NCBI RefSeq assembly: GCF_021390325.1
Contig: NZ_JAJUWU010000010.1
Coordinates: forward strand, 1 to 64,000
Length of the DNA stretch: 64,000 nt
Direction: 5' to 3'
From: Jiella avicenniae
GTDB lineage: Bacteria; Pseudomonadota; Alphaproteobacteria; Rhizobiales; Rhizobiaceae
Shown: positions 19,325 through 28,348 of the stretch, piece by piece
How positions within the stretch are numbered: position 1 is the first letter of the stretch
How the letters are laid out: each line of letters opens with the position of its first letter
The notes under the pieces: generated by a model
What the model was told of the DNA's origin: nothing
Databases searched by the model: none
Seen by the model: the letters and a program-made list of their open reading frames with translations, nothing else
Position numbers and translations under genes: made by a program

Positions 19325-20343
19325 GCGGTCGCCTTCACCGGCGTCGCCGGGCGACGGCGCGCCATGGCGCGGCGCTCGGCCTCTCCGCCCTGGTGGCGCT
19401 TGCCGCGGGCGGTCAGGCGATGGCCGGTGACATCGGCTATGTGACCAGCCAGGAAGCCGGAGCTCTCTCCTTCGTCGATCTCGATGTAATGAAGGTCGAG
19501 GCGACGATCGCCATTCCCGGCAAGCCGGCCGGCATCGCCGTCAGCCGCGACGGGCGCCGCGCCTATGTGTCGCAGCCGGATTCCCGGCAGATCGCCATCG
19601 TCGACACGGCTGCCCGCAAGCTGCTCGGCGAGGTGGATGTCGGCGGCGGGCCGCTCGGCATCGCCGTTCATCCCTCGGGCGCGCCGGTCTACGTCGCCGA
19701 CTGGTATTCCCATTCGCTGCTGCTGGTCGATCCGGAGAAGCGGGCTGTCGTCGGACGCTTCGAGACCGGAAAGTCGCCCTCGGGCGTCGCGGTGTCCAGG
19801 GACGGCGACATCGTCGTCACGGCGGACCGGGACTCCGACCAGGTTTCCTTCTTTTCGGCCGAGACCGGCGCCGTGATCGCACGGGTCACCGTCGGGGAAC
19901 GTCCCTTCGGCGTGTCGTTCTCGCCGGACGGGGCGCGCGTCTATGCCGCGAATGTCGGATCGGACAGCGTCAGCGTCGTGGATGCGCGCGGCCATTTCGT
20001 GATCCGGACCGTGCCCGTGGGGTCGCACCCCTACGACGCGGTCGAGACGATGGATAAGGTCTTCGTGACCGACCAGTATGGCGGCACGGTCACCGTCTTC
20101 GATCCCGATGACGGCGAGCGGATCGGGCAGCTCGACTGCTGCGACTATCCCGAAGGGATCGCGCCGGGCACCGACGGGGCGCATGTCTATGTCGCCAACT
20201 GGTTCGCCAACACGCTGGTGAAGCTCGATGCCGCAAGCCTCGAGGAGGTCGGCAGCGTCGACGTGCCGGACGGGCCGCGGGCCTTCGGCGCATTCGTGCG
20301 GGCCGCTCCGGAGGCTGCGGGCGGGGAGACGCAAAGCGAGTGA
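19321..20343 (+). CDS. PQQ-catabolism-associated YncE-like beta-propeller protein
   Basis: This 340-residue exported protein folds as a seven-bladed propeller. After a signal peptide ending GGQAMAG, blade repeats of about 42 residues are visible: GDIGYVTSQEAGALSFVDLD, PAGIAVSRDGRRAYVSQPDS, PLGIAVHPSGAPVYVADWYS, PFGVSFSPDGARVYAANVGS, PEGIAPGTDGAHVYVANWFA. It matches the beta-propeller proteins found in PQQ-dependent alcohol oxidation clusters. The start is GTG at 19321 overlapping the previous stop. Its exact function is unknown; cofactor or enzyme assembly in the periplasm is plausible. Confidence 0.85.
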   Translation: MSGRLHRRRRATARHGAALGLSALVALAAGGQAMAGDIGYVTSQEAGALSFVDLDVMKVEATIAIPGKPAGIAVSRDGRRAYVSQPDSRQIAIVDTAARKLLGEVDVGGGPLGIAVHPSGAPVYVADWYSHSLLLVDPEKRAVVGRFETGKSPSGVAVSRDGDIVVTADRDSDQVSFFSAETGAVIARVTVGERPFGVSFSPDGARVYAANVGSDSVSVVDARGHFVIRTVPVGSHPYDAVETMDKVFVTDQYGGTVTVFDPDDGERIGQLDCCDYPEGIAPGTDGAHVYVANWFANTLVKLDAASLEEVGSVDVPDGPRAFGAFVRAAPEAAGGETQSE

Positions 20344-20485
20344 CCCGGAATGAAATCGGGAACCATTCCCGCCGGAATTTGCGGGACAACGGCTCTGACG
20401 GATGCCCTGAGGAAGGCACGACGATTTCGGGTCGAGCATGACGAGAGGCGGGGCCGCGTGCCCGCCCGCTTCGGGAGGAAGCCAG

Positions 20486-20992
20486 ATGACGTCCATTCTT
20501 CACATGCGGCCGGCGCTCGCGGTGCTCGCTCTTGCCGGCTCGCTTCTTGCCGGGCCGGGATTTCACGCCGCGGCCCAGACGACGAGTGCGACACCCGGTG
20601 CCTCGCCCGTGCGGGAAGGCCGGGAGAGCGATGGCGGCGACGGCACCATGAGCGGCGAAGCGCCGGGCGCCACCCGCATCCCGACGCAATCCGCCGAGAG
20701 GACGTCCGTCACCCGTTCCGACTATCCGACCGCGGCCATCGCCGACTACGTCTTCGCCTGCATGGCGACCAACGGCGAAACCCAGTCGGCGCTCGAGCAG
20801 TGCTCCTGCTCCTTCGACGTCGTCGCCTCGCTCGTTCCCTATGATCGCTACGTCGAGGCATCGACCTGGCTGTCGATGCGCCAGGTGACCGGCGAGAAGG
20901 GCAGCCTGTTCCGCGACGCGGCGGAATCGAAGGCCGCCATCGGCGACCTGAGGCGCGCCCAGGCGGAGGCGGAGATCCGCTGCTTCGAGTAA
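20486..20992 (+). CDS. small secreted Cys-containing protein of the xox cluster
   Basis: The 168-residue product starts at an ATG preceded by GGGAGGAAG and has a hydrophobic signal region ending at FHAAAQ. After a variable Ser/Gly/Glu-rich stretch comes a compact domain with cysteines in YVFACMATNG, LEQCSCSFDVVAS and the C-terminal EIRCFE. Related small proteins occur beside methanol or ethanol quinoprotein dehydrogenase genes, but no function is known to me. It is the last plus-strand gene before the convergently transcribed SoxYZ-like gene, only 18 bases away. Confidence 0.7.
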   Translation: MTSILHMRPALAVLALAGSLLAGPGFHAAAQTTSATPGASPVREGRESDGGDGTMSGEAPGATRIPTQSAERTSVTRSDYPTAAIADYVFACMATNGETQSALEQCSCSFDVVASLVPYDRYVEASTWLSMRQVTGEKGSLFRDAAESKAAIGDLRRAQAEAEIRCFE

Positions 20993-21010
20993 GCTGCTCG
21001 GCCCGACCCT

Positions 21011-21859
21011 CTACGACTGCTCGCCCGTGAACGTCTTTTCGAAGACCGCGCCTTCGGTATCGGAGGCTTTCGCGTGGAACGGACCGGAGTCGCCCGCGCC
21101 ATAAGCGAAGCGGAAGCTCGGATCTTCCGAGATCGAAATGCCGCCGGTCATGGAAAAGAGCGGCTTGCCGCCCTTGTCGACCCGAAGGTCGGTGATGAAG
21201 TGGGCGGGAATGTAGAGCAGCGTCACCTGGTCCTTCTGCAGGCCGGAGTTGTTGGGGTGGCGGATCATCAGCTGCGCCTCGTGGACCGGCGCCTCGTCCG
21301 TCCCGAATTCGCGCATCTTCATCTTGCCCATCTCCCTGGCGGCCACCTCCGGATCCTTCGCCGCCGGTGCGGCGCAGCCGCCGGCGGCCTTCACGAAGGT
21401 CTTGGTCACGTAGAGCTTGCCGTCGGCGGTCTCGGCGACGGCGTGGATGTCGGTATAGGCGTTGACCCGCACCCTGGTCGACAGCGACCTCATGTCCGCC
21501 CCTTGCGCGAATTCGAAGGTCGCGGCGACGGGGGAGGGGTTCTCGTCGATGACCAGGGTGACCTTGCGCACGTCCATCTCCGGATCGAAGCTGAGCTTCA
21601 CGGGGACGATGGCCGGATCGGTCGCCCGCTTCGGTGCCTCGATGGCGATGGTGTCGGTGCCTTCGACGAGTTGCCGGTCGCCGAAGAGATCGGGCTTCAG
21701 CTCGGTCCACGCAGAGTCCGCTTCGGCCGCCTTTTCTTCCGGCGAGAGAGCCGTTTCGGCCCGGCTCGGTCCGGCGAGCGCCAAGGCGAGCATGGCCGAT
21801 GCGGTGAGGGCGAGGGCCGTGCCTCGGGACGTCGTGCGGTTCCTGCCGTTCTCGGCCAT
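21011..21859 (-). CDS. quinoprotein dehydrogenase-associated SoxYZ-like carrier
   Basis: This 282-residue exported protein fuses a SoxY-like domain (about 45-165) to a SoxZ-like domain (about 190-280). The SoxY part ends in KAAGGCAAPAAKD, whose Cys corresponds to the carrier cysteine of the GGCG motif in thiosulfate-oxidizing SoxY. The family is found with PQQ-dependent dehydrogenases rather than sulfur oxidation genes. The ATG at 21859 has a good GGGAGGAAAG upstream and is followed by a signal peptide ending GPSRAE. The metallohydrolase gene lies just upstream on the same strand, so both probably act in the same periplasmic relay. Confidence 0.87.
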   Translation of the reverse strand: MAENGRNRTTSRGTALALTASAMLALALAGPSRAETALSPEEKAAEADSAWTELKPDLFGDRQLVEGTDTIAIEAPKRATDPAIVPVKLSFDPEMDVRKVTLVIDENPSPVAATFEFAQGADMRSLSTRVRVNAYTDIHAVAETADGKLYVTKTFVKAAGGCAAPAAKDPEVAAREMGKMKMREFGTDEAPVHEAQLMIRHPNNSGLQKDQVTLLYIPAHFITDLRVDKGGKPLFSMTGGISISEDPSFRFAYGAGDSGPFHAKASDTEGAVFEKTFTGEQS

Positions 21860-22085
21860 GACTTTCCTCCCGTTGATCTTCGACAAGACTGCCGGTGCGA
21901 ATTCCCGTTTCGCGGCGGCGATCCGGCTTCGCGCCGCCGCTGACCGTGCAGCCCATGCTTCAATGTTGCCTGCATCGGCTTCTGCGGCAAGGCTCAAGCC
22001 TTTCACGGACGCGGGAACGGCCCGACCGACGCCCGGATGACGGCCCTGCTGCCCGCCCCGCGCGGCGTCCGTCGCCTGGACGGCG

Positions 22086-23033
22086 CTATTCCCATTCGAG
22101 TTCGGCATAGGCTGCGGTGGCATTGCGAGGATTGTAGTCCTCGAACAATTGCCATTTCCCGCTTTCGCCGGCCGCCGCGTCGGCAACCGCATCGGCGAGC
22201 GGTATGCCGGCGGCGATCGCCTTGCGGATATCGGCAGCCAGGGTTTCGAGGTAGCGGCGTTCGGGCTCGATCGCGGCGGGCCACGGCGCGCTCACAGGAC
22301 CGTGGCCGGGCACCACCCGCTTTGCCGGGATCGCCATCAGGTCCGGGATCTGCGCCAGCCAGCCCTTGAGGCTGCCGTCGAGAACCGGACAGTGATCCAT
22401 GAAGACGAGGTCGCCGGCAAACAGCGTCCCGGTCTCTTCGTCGAAGACCGTCAGGTCGTTGTCGGTGTGGGCGGTCCCCCATGCCTTGACGACGAGGGTC
22501 CGCCCCCCGAGGTCGATGCGCCGCTCGTCCTCGACGGTCTCGTCCGGCGGGGTCACCGAGACCGCGCCGGCCAGTTCCGGCCCGATCTGCGCGGCCATGG
22601 ACTGCTTGTAGAACTCGGCGCGGGCAGCAAGGGCCGCCGGCAGCCGGCGATGGCCGACGATCGTCGCGCCCGCCGACTTGAACACCTGATTGCCGAAGAG
22701 GTGGTCGGGGTGCATGTGGGTATCGATCAGATAGGCCACCGGCTTGTCCGTCACCCGGCGAATCGCTTCGAGGGCGTCTTCGCCATCCGCCACGCTGCCA
22801 CCCGAATCGATCATGGCCACGGCCTCGTCGCCGACGACGAAGCCGATATTGGCGATGGCTCCCTGATTCTCCGGCGTCTCCTCGGCGACGAGGCCGTGCC
22901 GCGCGTAGACGCCGGGGGCGATCTCTTCGAATCGCGATGCCGCAGCGGCCGTTTCTTTCGCCGGCCCCACCACCAGAATCGCCATCGCCGCGATTGCCAG
23001 GCACACGGCGTTGCGCGCGCTCGATCCTCTCAT
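22086..23033 (-). CDS. quinoprotein relay system zinc metallohydrolase (MBL fold)
   Basis: This 315-residue exported metallo-beta-lactamase-fold hydrolase carries the zinc motif THMHPDHLFG (HxHxDH), the later His in GTAHTDNDLTVF, the bridging Asp in TLFAGDLVFMD and the His in VVPGHGPVS. The signal peptide ends near GPAKETAAAA. Members of this group are encoded with SoxYZ-like carriers and XoxF-type dehydrogenases. A hydrolytic role in quinoprotein maturation or thiol-linked intermediates has been suggested but not settled. GGGAGTGAAG precedes the ATG. It is divergent from xoxF across a long intergenic region. Confidence 0.87.
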   Translation of the reverse strand: MRGSSARNAVCLAIAAMAILVVGPAKETAAAASRFEEIAPGVYARHGLVAEETPENQGAIANIGFVVGDEAVAMIDSGGSVADGEDALEAIRRVTDKPVAYLIDTHMHPDHLFGNQVFKSAGATIVGHRRLPAALAARAEFYKQSMAAQIGPELAGAVSVTPPDETVEDERRIDLGGRTLVVKAWGTAHTDNDLTVFDEETGTLFAGDLVFMDHCPVLDGSLKGWLAQIPDLMAIPAKRVVPGHGPVSAPWPAAIEPERRYLETLAADIRKAIAAGIPLADAVADAAAGESGKWQLFEDYNPRNATAAYAELEWE

Positions 23034-23779
23034 GTCTTCACTCCCTGCTTCCGGTCCTCTTCCCCGACGGACCGGCACCCGTCGACGCCTTCGCCGGCCG
23101 GGTCTGACGCCGCAAAAGAGGCGCGATGCCCGGACCGTTGGGCCATGGTTTCGGAGCATGAACCCCGACCGCGCGTCTGCATAGCTTCGCCTGCGGCATG
23201 ATGGCAGTCTTTTCCGCAGCGCAAAAAAAGCTGCGTCAGCCAATCTGGGCGGGGGCGCTGCAACATCTCGCTCGCCCTTCCCTTGATGGGTTCGAGGCAC
23301 CGAGACGCCGCTTCCAGTCCTTTCGGCCCCGGCGAGCAGAAAATTCGCCGAAAAAATCACGTCTTGATGGAGATTTGGTCTGGCAGGATGCGACGAAGAC
23401 GTAAATATTCAAAAGTATAAATCGAATTCGATGCTCAACAATAATTGCGTATACGACAAAATTACGAGTGGGCGGGACGCGTCGAGACGCCGTAACGAAT
23501 GCGATATTGTGCAGTGCAAATAGAAAAACTCCAGATCGATGCTTGCGCAGGAAAAATTCCCGCACTAGGGTGCCTCTCATGGTTTCCGGCTTCAAGATCG
23601 GGGTGTTGGGAGCGCCCCGAATCTCGAAGGCCACTGGTAGGGTATAGATCAACGGTGCCCACCAAGACCCCTATTGGAGGTCGTGACACGCTGCCGGAAG
23701 CCTTCCCCATTCATCGCTGGAATCGCGTCGGTGCCATCCGTGCCCCGGCGCGTGCATCAGTCCCATGGGAGAAGAATTC
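23034..23779. promoter_or_regulatory. 746-base divergent control region upstream of xoxF
   Basis: No gene is recognisable between the metallohydrolase and xoxF. The part at 23395-23545 is strikingly AT-rich against the local average and contains runs such as AAATATTCAAAAGTATAAAT. It is the likely place for the xoxF promoter and its regulator sites. A strong Shine-Dalgarno-like GGGAGAAG follows at 23767-23774. No exact promoter hexamers are claimed. Confidence 0.45.
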
Positions 23780-25627
23780 ATGCTTAAGACCATTACCAAG
23801 GCTGCGCTCGCTTCGAGCCTGCTAATCGCGCTTGGCGGCGGTGCGGCTTCCGCCGCCGAAGGGCTCGTCGAGTTGGCGAAGAATTCGTCCAACTGGGCGA
23901 TGCCGACCGGGAACTACGCCAACTGGCGTTATTCCGAACTCGACAAGATCAACAAGGACAACGTCTCGAAGTTGGTGCCGGCCTGGTCGTTCTCGACCGG
24001 CGTGCTGCGCGGTCACGAGGGCAATCCCCTGGTGGTCGGCGACACGATGTACGTGCACACGCCGTTCCCGAACATCGTCTACGCGCTCGATCTGGCGAAC
24101 GACGCGACGATCAAGTGGAAATACGAGCCGAAGCAGGATCCGAACGTCATTCCGGTCATGTGCTGCGACACCGTCAATCGCGGCGTCGCCTACGCACCGG
24201 CCGACGGCGACCGTCCGGCGATGGTCATTCTCGATCAGGCCGACACGACGCTGGTGGCGCTCAACGCCGAGACCGGCGAAGTCGTCTGGTCGGTGAAGAA
24301 CGGCGACGCCTCCAAGGGTGAGACCGGCACGATGGCGCCGATGGTCGCCAAGGACAAGGTTCTCGTCGGCATCTCCGGCGGCGAATTCGGCGTCCGCGGC
24401 CGTATGACCGCCTACAATCTCGCCGACGGCAAGGAGGCCTGGAAGGCCTATTCCACCGGTCCGGACGAGGAGATGCTGGTCGATCCGGAAAAGACCATGG
24501 TGCTCGGCAAGCCGGTCGGCAAGGACTCGTCCCTGCAGAGCTGGGAAGGCGACCAGTGGCAGATCGGCGGCGGCACGACCTGGGGCTGGGTCTCCTACGA
24601 TCCGGACCTCAACACGGTCTATTACGGCACCGGCAACCCCTCGACCTGGAATCCGGCGCAGCGCCCGGGCGACAACAAGTGGTCGATGACCATCAACGCC
24701 CGCGATCTCGACACCGGCGAGGCGAAGTGGCTCTACCAGATGACGCCCCACGACGAGTGGGACTATGACGGCGTCAACGAGATGATCCTCGCCGACGTCA
24801 ATGTCGACGGGCAGGACCACAAGGCCCTCGTTCACTTCGACCGCAACGGCTTCGCCTACACCATGGATCGCGAGAGCGGCGAACTGCTCGTCGCCAAGAA
24901 ATACGATCCGGCGGTGAACTGGGCGACCGAAGTCGTCATGGACAAGAGTTCCGACCAGTACGGCCGTCCTCAGGTCGTCGACCAGTACTCGACCGAGAAC
25001 AACGGCGAGGACGTCAACACCACCGGCGTCTGTCCGGCGGCGCTCGGCACCAAGGACCAGCAGCCGGCGGCCTATTCGCCGGACACCAAGCTCTTCTACG
25101 TGCCGACCAACCACGTCTGCATGGACTACGAGCCGTTCCGCGTCGCCTACACCGCCGGCCAGCCTTACGTCGGCGCCACGCTGTCGATGTATCCGGCTCC
25201 GAACAGCCACGGCGGCATGGGCAACTTCATCGCCTGGGACGCCGGCAAGGGTGAGATCGTCTGGTCGCTGCCCGAGCAATTCTCGGTGTGGTCCGGTGCT
25301 CTCGCCACCAAGGGCGGCGTCGTCTTCTACGGCACCCTCGAGGGTTATCTGAAGGCCGTCGACGCCAAGACGGGCGAGGAACTCTACAAGTACAAGACCC
25401 CGTCGGGCATCATCGGCAACGTGATGACCTACGAGCAGGGCGGCAAGCAGATGGTCGGCGTCCTGTCGGGCATCGGCGGCTGGGCCGGCATCGGCCTCGC
25501 GGCAGGCCTCACCGATCCGAATGCCGGTCTCGGCGCGGTCGGCGGCTACGCCTCGCTGTCGAAGTACACCGCGCTCGGTGGTCAGCTGACGGTCTTCACC
25601 GTTCCTGACCAGACCGCCTCGAAGTAA
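23780..25627 (+). CDS. xoxF: lanthanide-dependent methanol dehydrogenase XoxF
   Basis: This 615-residue periplasmic PQQ enzyme oxidises methanol to formaldehyde or formate. The signal peptide ends at GGAASAAE. The rare vicinal disulfide pair is Cys128-Cys129 in [10 protein letters not shown]. The active-site segment [11 protein letters not shown] has catalytic Asp328 plus Asp330, the extra aspartate that marks lanthanide-binding XoxF and is alanine in calcium MxaF. The ATG at 23780 is chosen over one at 23765 because GGGAGAAG is spaced for it. Cytochrome and binding-protein partners follow. No mxaF-type gene is in the window. Confidence 0.97.
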   Translation: MLKTITKAALASSLLIALGGGAASAAEGLVELAKNSSNWAMPTGNYANWRYSELDKINKDNVSKLVPAWSFSTGVLRGHEGNPLVVGDTMYVHTPFPNIVYALDLANDATIKWKYEPKQDPNVIPVMCCDTVNRGVAYAPADGDRPAMVILDQADTTLVALNAETGEVVWSVKNGDASKGETGTMAPMVAKDKVLVGISGGEFGVRGRMTAYNLADGKEAWKAYSTGPDEEMLVDPEKTMVLGKPVGKDSSLQSWEGDQWQIGGGTTWGWVSYDPDLNTVYYGTGNPSTWNPAQRPGDNKWSMTINARDLDTGEAKWLYQMTPHDEWDYDGVNEMILADVNVDGQDHKALVHFDRNGFAYTMDRESGELLVAKKYDPAVNWATEVVMDKSSDQYGRPQVVDQYSTENNGEDVNTTGVCPAALGTKDQQPAAYSPDTKLFYVPTNHVCMDYEPFRVAYTAGQPYVGATLSMYPAPNSHGGMGNFIAWDAGKGEIVWSLPEQFSVWSGALATKGGVVFYGTLEGYLKAVDAKTGEELYKYKTPSGIIGNVMTYEQGGKQMVGVLSGIGGWAGIGLAAGLTDPNAGLGAVGGYASLSKYTALGGQLTVFTVPDQTASK

Positions 25628-25652
25628 GCGCCAAGACGGCGGACCGAAACGT

Positions 25653-25680
25653 CGAGCCTCGCGATCCATCGCGGGGCTCG
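25653..25680 (+). terminator. hairpin between xoxF and xoxG
   Basis: CGAGCCTCGCGAT pairs with ATCGCGGGGCTCG through 13 base pairs (one G-U) around a two-base loop, starting 26 bases after the xoxF stop. Only TTCC follows, so it is a weak terminator by U-tract but a strong structure. It could stabilise the xoxF message or reduce read-through into xoxG. The remainder of the 307-base gap to xoxG shows no gene. Confidence 0.5.
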
Positions 25681-25934
25681 TTCCGTGAAGAGGTCTGGAA
25701 ACCGGGATTTCTTCCCGAATCTGGATGTTCTGCGGGTCTCGGGGCGCTCTGCGGCGGGTCCCGACGGTCGAATGGGAGCACGAACGATCCCCTCGGAAAG
25801 CCGATGGCGGTCGCTGCGAACGGCCGGTCGTCGCGCCCGCCGGGCCGTATGCCGGCCGAAGACCGGAAAGCCGAGATAGAACCAAGGCAGGCCGATAGAC
25901 GATGCGCGTGTCGCGCCAGTATTTGAGGAAATGC

Positions 25935-26756
25935 ATGACGACCAAGATGACTGCACTCGCCGGCGCCCTGGTGCTCTCGGTTTCCGGTCTCGCCTTCGCG
26001 CAGAATTCCGGCACCACCATCGTGCCTCAGGGGCAGAGCATGCCCGGGCAGACGTCGGGCGGAGCGGCCGCGGCCGCGGCCACTTCGGGCGGCCAGGCTG
26101 CGAGCCAGGCACCTGCCGAGGGCTCCGGCGGGGCGGCAGCGCAGGCCTCCGGCGGCGGCCAGGCTGCGGGCGGCGGCACCAGCCAGCCCGACGGCAACGG
26201 CGAGGCAGCGGCGGCCGGCGGCGAGGCTCCGACGACGCCCGTTTCGGGCGACGCGAAGATGGCAGACGCCGAGCACATGAAGCCGGATGCCCATCCCTCC
26301 AAGGACACCGCGACGGAAGGCAACGAGCCGACCGAAGGCGATCTCGGAAAATATACCGATCCCAGCGGCAACCCGACCTATCTCGTCGATGCCGACGGCA
26401 AGGCCGATTGGTACACCTGGCGCGGCTACAAGAAGTACATGGCCAACTGCATGCAGTGCCACGGTCCGGACGGTCTCGGCTCGTCCTTCGCACCCAACCT
26501 GACCGACCAGCTCCAGGCTCTCAGCTATTACGACTTCGCCGGCATCGTCGTCAGCGGCCAGCAGAACAAGTGGAATCCGAGCGGCAATTCGGTGATGCCC
26601 GCCTGGGGCGAGGATCCGAACGTCATGTGCTCGATGGACGCGATCTACATCTATCTGCGCGCTCGCGCCGATGGCGTCGTCGGCCGCGGCGAACCCAAGC
26701 GGATCGGCAACAACAAGGCTGCGCAGGACGAGGAATACAGCTGCCTGGGATTTTGA
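25935..26756 (+). CDS. xoxG: cytochrome c XoxG, electron acceptor of XoxF
   Basis: The product (273 residues) is a single-haem c-type cytochrome with CMQCH at Cys172-His176 and later methionines (NSVMPAWGED) that can supply the sixth ligand. The signal peptide is MTTKMTALAGALVLSVSGLA. Between residues about 25 and 130 lies an Ala/Gly/Gln/Ser-rich low-complexity stretch, encoded by GCGGCC repeats, that is much longer than in typical XoxG proteins. The start at 25935 follows GAGGAAA. It should accept electrons from XoxF in the periplasm and pass them to the respiratory chain. Confidence 0.93.
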   Translation: MTTKMTALAGALVLSVSGLAFAQNSGTTIVPQGQSMPGQTSGGAAAAAATSGGQAASQAPAEGSGGAAAQASGGGQAAGGGTSQPDGNGEAAAAGGEAPTTPVSGDAKMADAEHMKPDAHPSKDTATEGNEPTEGDLGKYTDPSGNPTYLVDADGKADWYTWRGYKKYMANCMQCHGPDGLGSSFAPNLTDQLQALSYYDFAGIVVSGQQNKWNPSGNSVMPAWGEDPNVMCSMDAIYIYLRARADGVVGRGEPKRIGNNKAAQDEEYSCLGF

Positions 26757-26759
26757 TCG

Positions 26760-27683
26760 ATGAGCATACGCACCAGCCTGGACGCTCTTCTCGCCGCCCT
26801 AGTCGCCCTCGTCGCGCTGTCGGGCGCGGCGATGGCGCAGGTCGACCGGGAATTCGGCGGCGAGATCGAACTCGTCGATCCGGATGTGCTGCGGGTCTGT
26901 GCCGACCCGAACAACATGCCGTTCTCGAACCAGGCCGGCGAGGGTTTCGAACAGGCCGTCGCGGAGTTTCTGGCCAAGAAGCTCGGCCGCAGCGACGTAA
27001 CCTACAGCTATTTTCCGCAGGCCACCGGCTTCGTGCGGATGACGCTCGGCTCCAATCTCTGCGACGTCATCATGAGCTATCCGCAGGGTGACGAACTGGT
27101 CCAGAACACCAACGCCTATTACCGCACGGCCTATTCGCTGGTGTTTCCGAAGGGCGGCGACCTCGACGGCGTCACCACGCTCGAGGATGCCAAGCTGAAG
27201 GGCAAGCGGATCGGCGTCGTCGCCGGAACGCCGCCGGCCACCTACATCGCCAGGGCCGGCCTGATGGGCAAGGCCAAGCCCTATCAGCTGATGATCGACA
27301 CGCGGGTGGAAAATTCGGCCAAATCGATGATCGACGATCTGGCCAAGGGCGACATCGACGCCGCCGTCCTCTGGGGTCCGATGGCCGGCTACTACGCCAA
27401 GGAAGCCGACGAGCACTTCACGGTCGTGCCGCTCACCCGCGAGGGCAAGGGACCGGCCATGGCCTTCCGGATCACCATGGGCGTGCGCCCCGCCGATCAG
27501 GAGTGGAAGCGGACCCTCAACCGCGTCATCGCGGCAAACCAGAGCGAGATCAACGACATTCTTCTGTCCTACGGCGTCCCGCTGCTCGACGAGCAGGATC
27601 GCCCGATCGAGCCCTCGGGAGAGGCGGCCTCGCCCGCCCCGCCGGACGCGAATGCGTCCGATGGCTCCGGATCGAAGGGCTGA
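26760..27683 (+). CDS. xoxJ: XoxJ-type periplasmic substrate-binding-like protein
   Basis: This 307-residue exported protein belongs to the solute-binding-protein fold. Features are a signal peptide ending GAAMAQ, then LRVCADPNNMPFSNQAGEGF, which is typical of the quinoprotein-associated binding-protein family, and later KRIGVVAGTPPATYIARAG. XoxJ is needed for XoxF activity in methylotrophs and is thought to activate or mature the dehydrogenase rather than import a solute. No ABC permease is nearby, which agrees. It starts three bases after the xoxG stop. A Pro/Ala/Ser-rich tail ends the protein. Confidence 0.92.
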   Translation: MSIRTSLDALLAALVALVALSGAAMAQVDREFGGEIELVDPDVLRVCADPNNMPFSNQAGEGFEQAVAEFLAKKLGRSDVTYSYFPQATGFVRMTLGSNLCDVIMSYPQGDELVQNTNAYYRTAYSLVFPKGGDLDGVTTLEDAKLKGKRIGVVAGTPPATYIARAGLMGKAKPYQLMIDTRVENSAKSMIDDLAKGDIDAAVLWGPMAGYYAKEADEHFTVVPLTREGKGPAMAFRITMGVRPADQEWKRTLNRVIAANQSEINDILLSYGVPLLDEQDRPIEPSGEAASPAPPDANASDGSGSKG

Positions 27684-27684
27684 G

Positions 27685-28317
27685 ATGGTTCGCCGCAGCA
27701 TCATCGCCGCCCTCGCTGCGCTGACGGTGCCGTGGACGGCGAACCATGGCCCTGCGGTGCCGGGAGCTCTGGCGGCCGAACCCGCGGCGCATGGTGCGGC
27801 GGTCGCCGTGCCGGAGCCCGAGGGCTACCGCATGGAGGACTACCGGGCCCCGGTCCCGGCGAGGCTGACGGGCGGGACGGTCGTCGATACCGCGGCCGCC
27901 CTTCGTCTTCACGACGAGGGCGTTCCCTTCATCGACGTCCTGCCGCGTCCGCCGCGGCCGAAAAACCTTCCGAAGGATACGATCTGGCGACCGGAGCCGC
28001 GACGGGACATTCCCGGTTCGATCTGGTTGGTGGACACCGGCTACGGCGAACTCGCACCGGTGATGGAGCGATACCTCCTGGACGGCGTCTCGGCGGCGGC
28101 CGGAGGCGACAAGGCTGCCCCCGTCCTCTTCTACTGCAAACGCGACTGCTGGATGAGCTACAACGCCGCCAAGCGCGTGATCGCGGCCGGTTATACCGCC
28201 GTCTACTGGTATCCCGAAGGAACCGAGGGCTGGGAAGAGGCGGGCCGCCCGCTGGAGAAGCGCGAGCCGGAACCGCGCCCCGACGAGGGAGCGGCTGGCT
28301 CCAGCCCTTCGAAGTGA
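27685..28317 (+). CDS. PQQ-dependent catabolism-associated CXXCW motif protein
   Basis: This 210-residue exported rhodanese-like protein contains the diagnostic VLFYCKRDCWMSYNAAKR, with CKRDCW as the CXXCW signature, and ends with a Pro/Glu-rich tail. The rhodanese fold is indicated by GVPFIDVLPRPPRPKN and the active-site loop. Proteins of this type occur only with PQQ-dependent alcohol dehydrogenase clusters; a redox or sulfur-carrier role is likely but unproven. The ATG at 27685 almost touches the xoxJ stop, so xoxG, xoxJ and this gene form one operon. Confidence 0.88.
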   Translation: MVRRSIIAALAALTVPWTANHGPAVPGALAAEPAAHGAAVAVPEPEGYRMEDYRAPVPARLTGGTVVDTAAALRLHDEGVPFIDVLPRPPRPKNLPKDTIWRPEPRRDIPGSIWLVDTGYGELAPVMERYLLDGVSAAAGGDKAAPVLFYCKRDCWMSYNAAKRVIAAGYTAVYWYPEGTEGWEEAGRPLEKREPEPRPDEGAAGSSPSK

Positions 28318-28348
28318 ACCGTCGGCGGGACGAGCAGCCTTCAGAGGC

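Noticed and set aside
23215-23245. GCAGC...GCTGC around an A-run as a terminator
   Set aside because: The A-run lies in the loop rather than after the stem, so it is not an intrinsic terminator.
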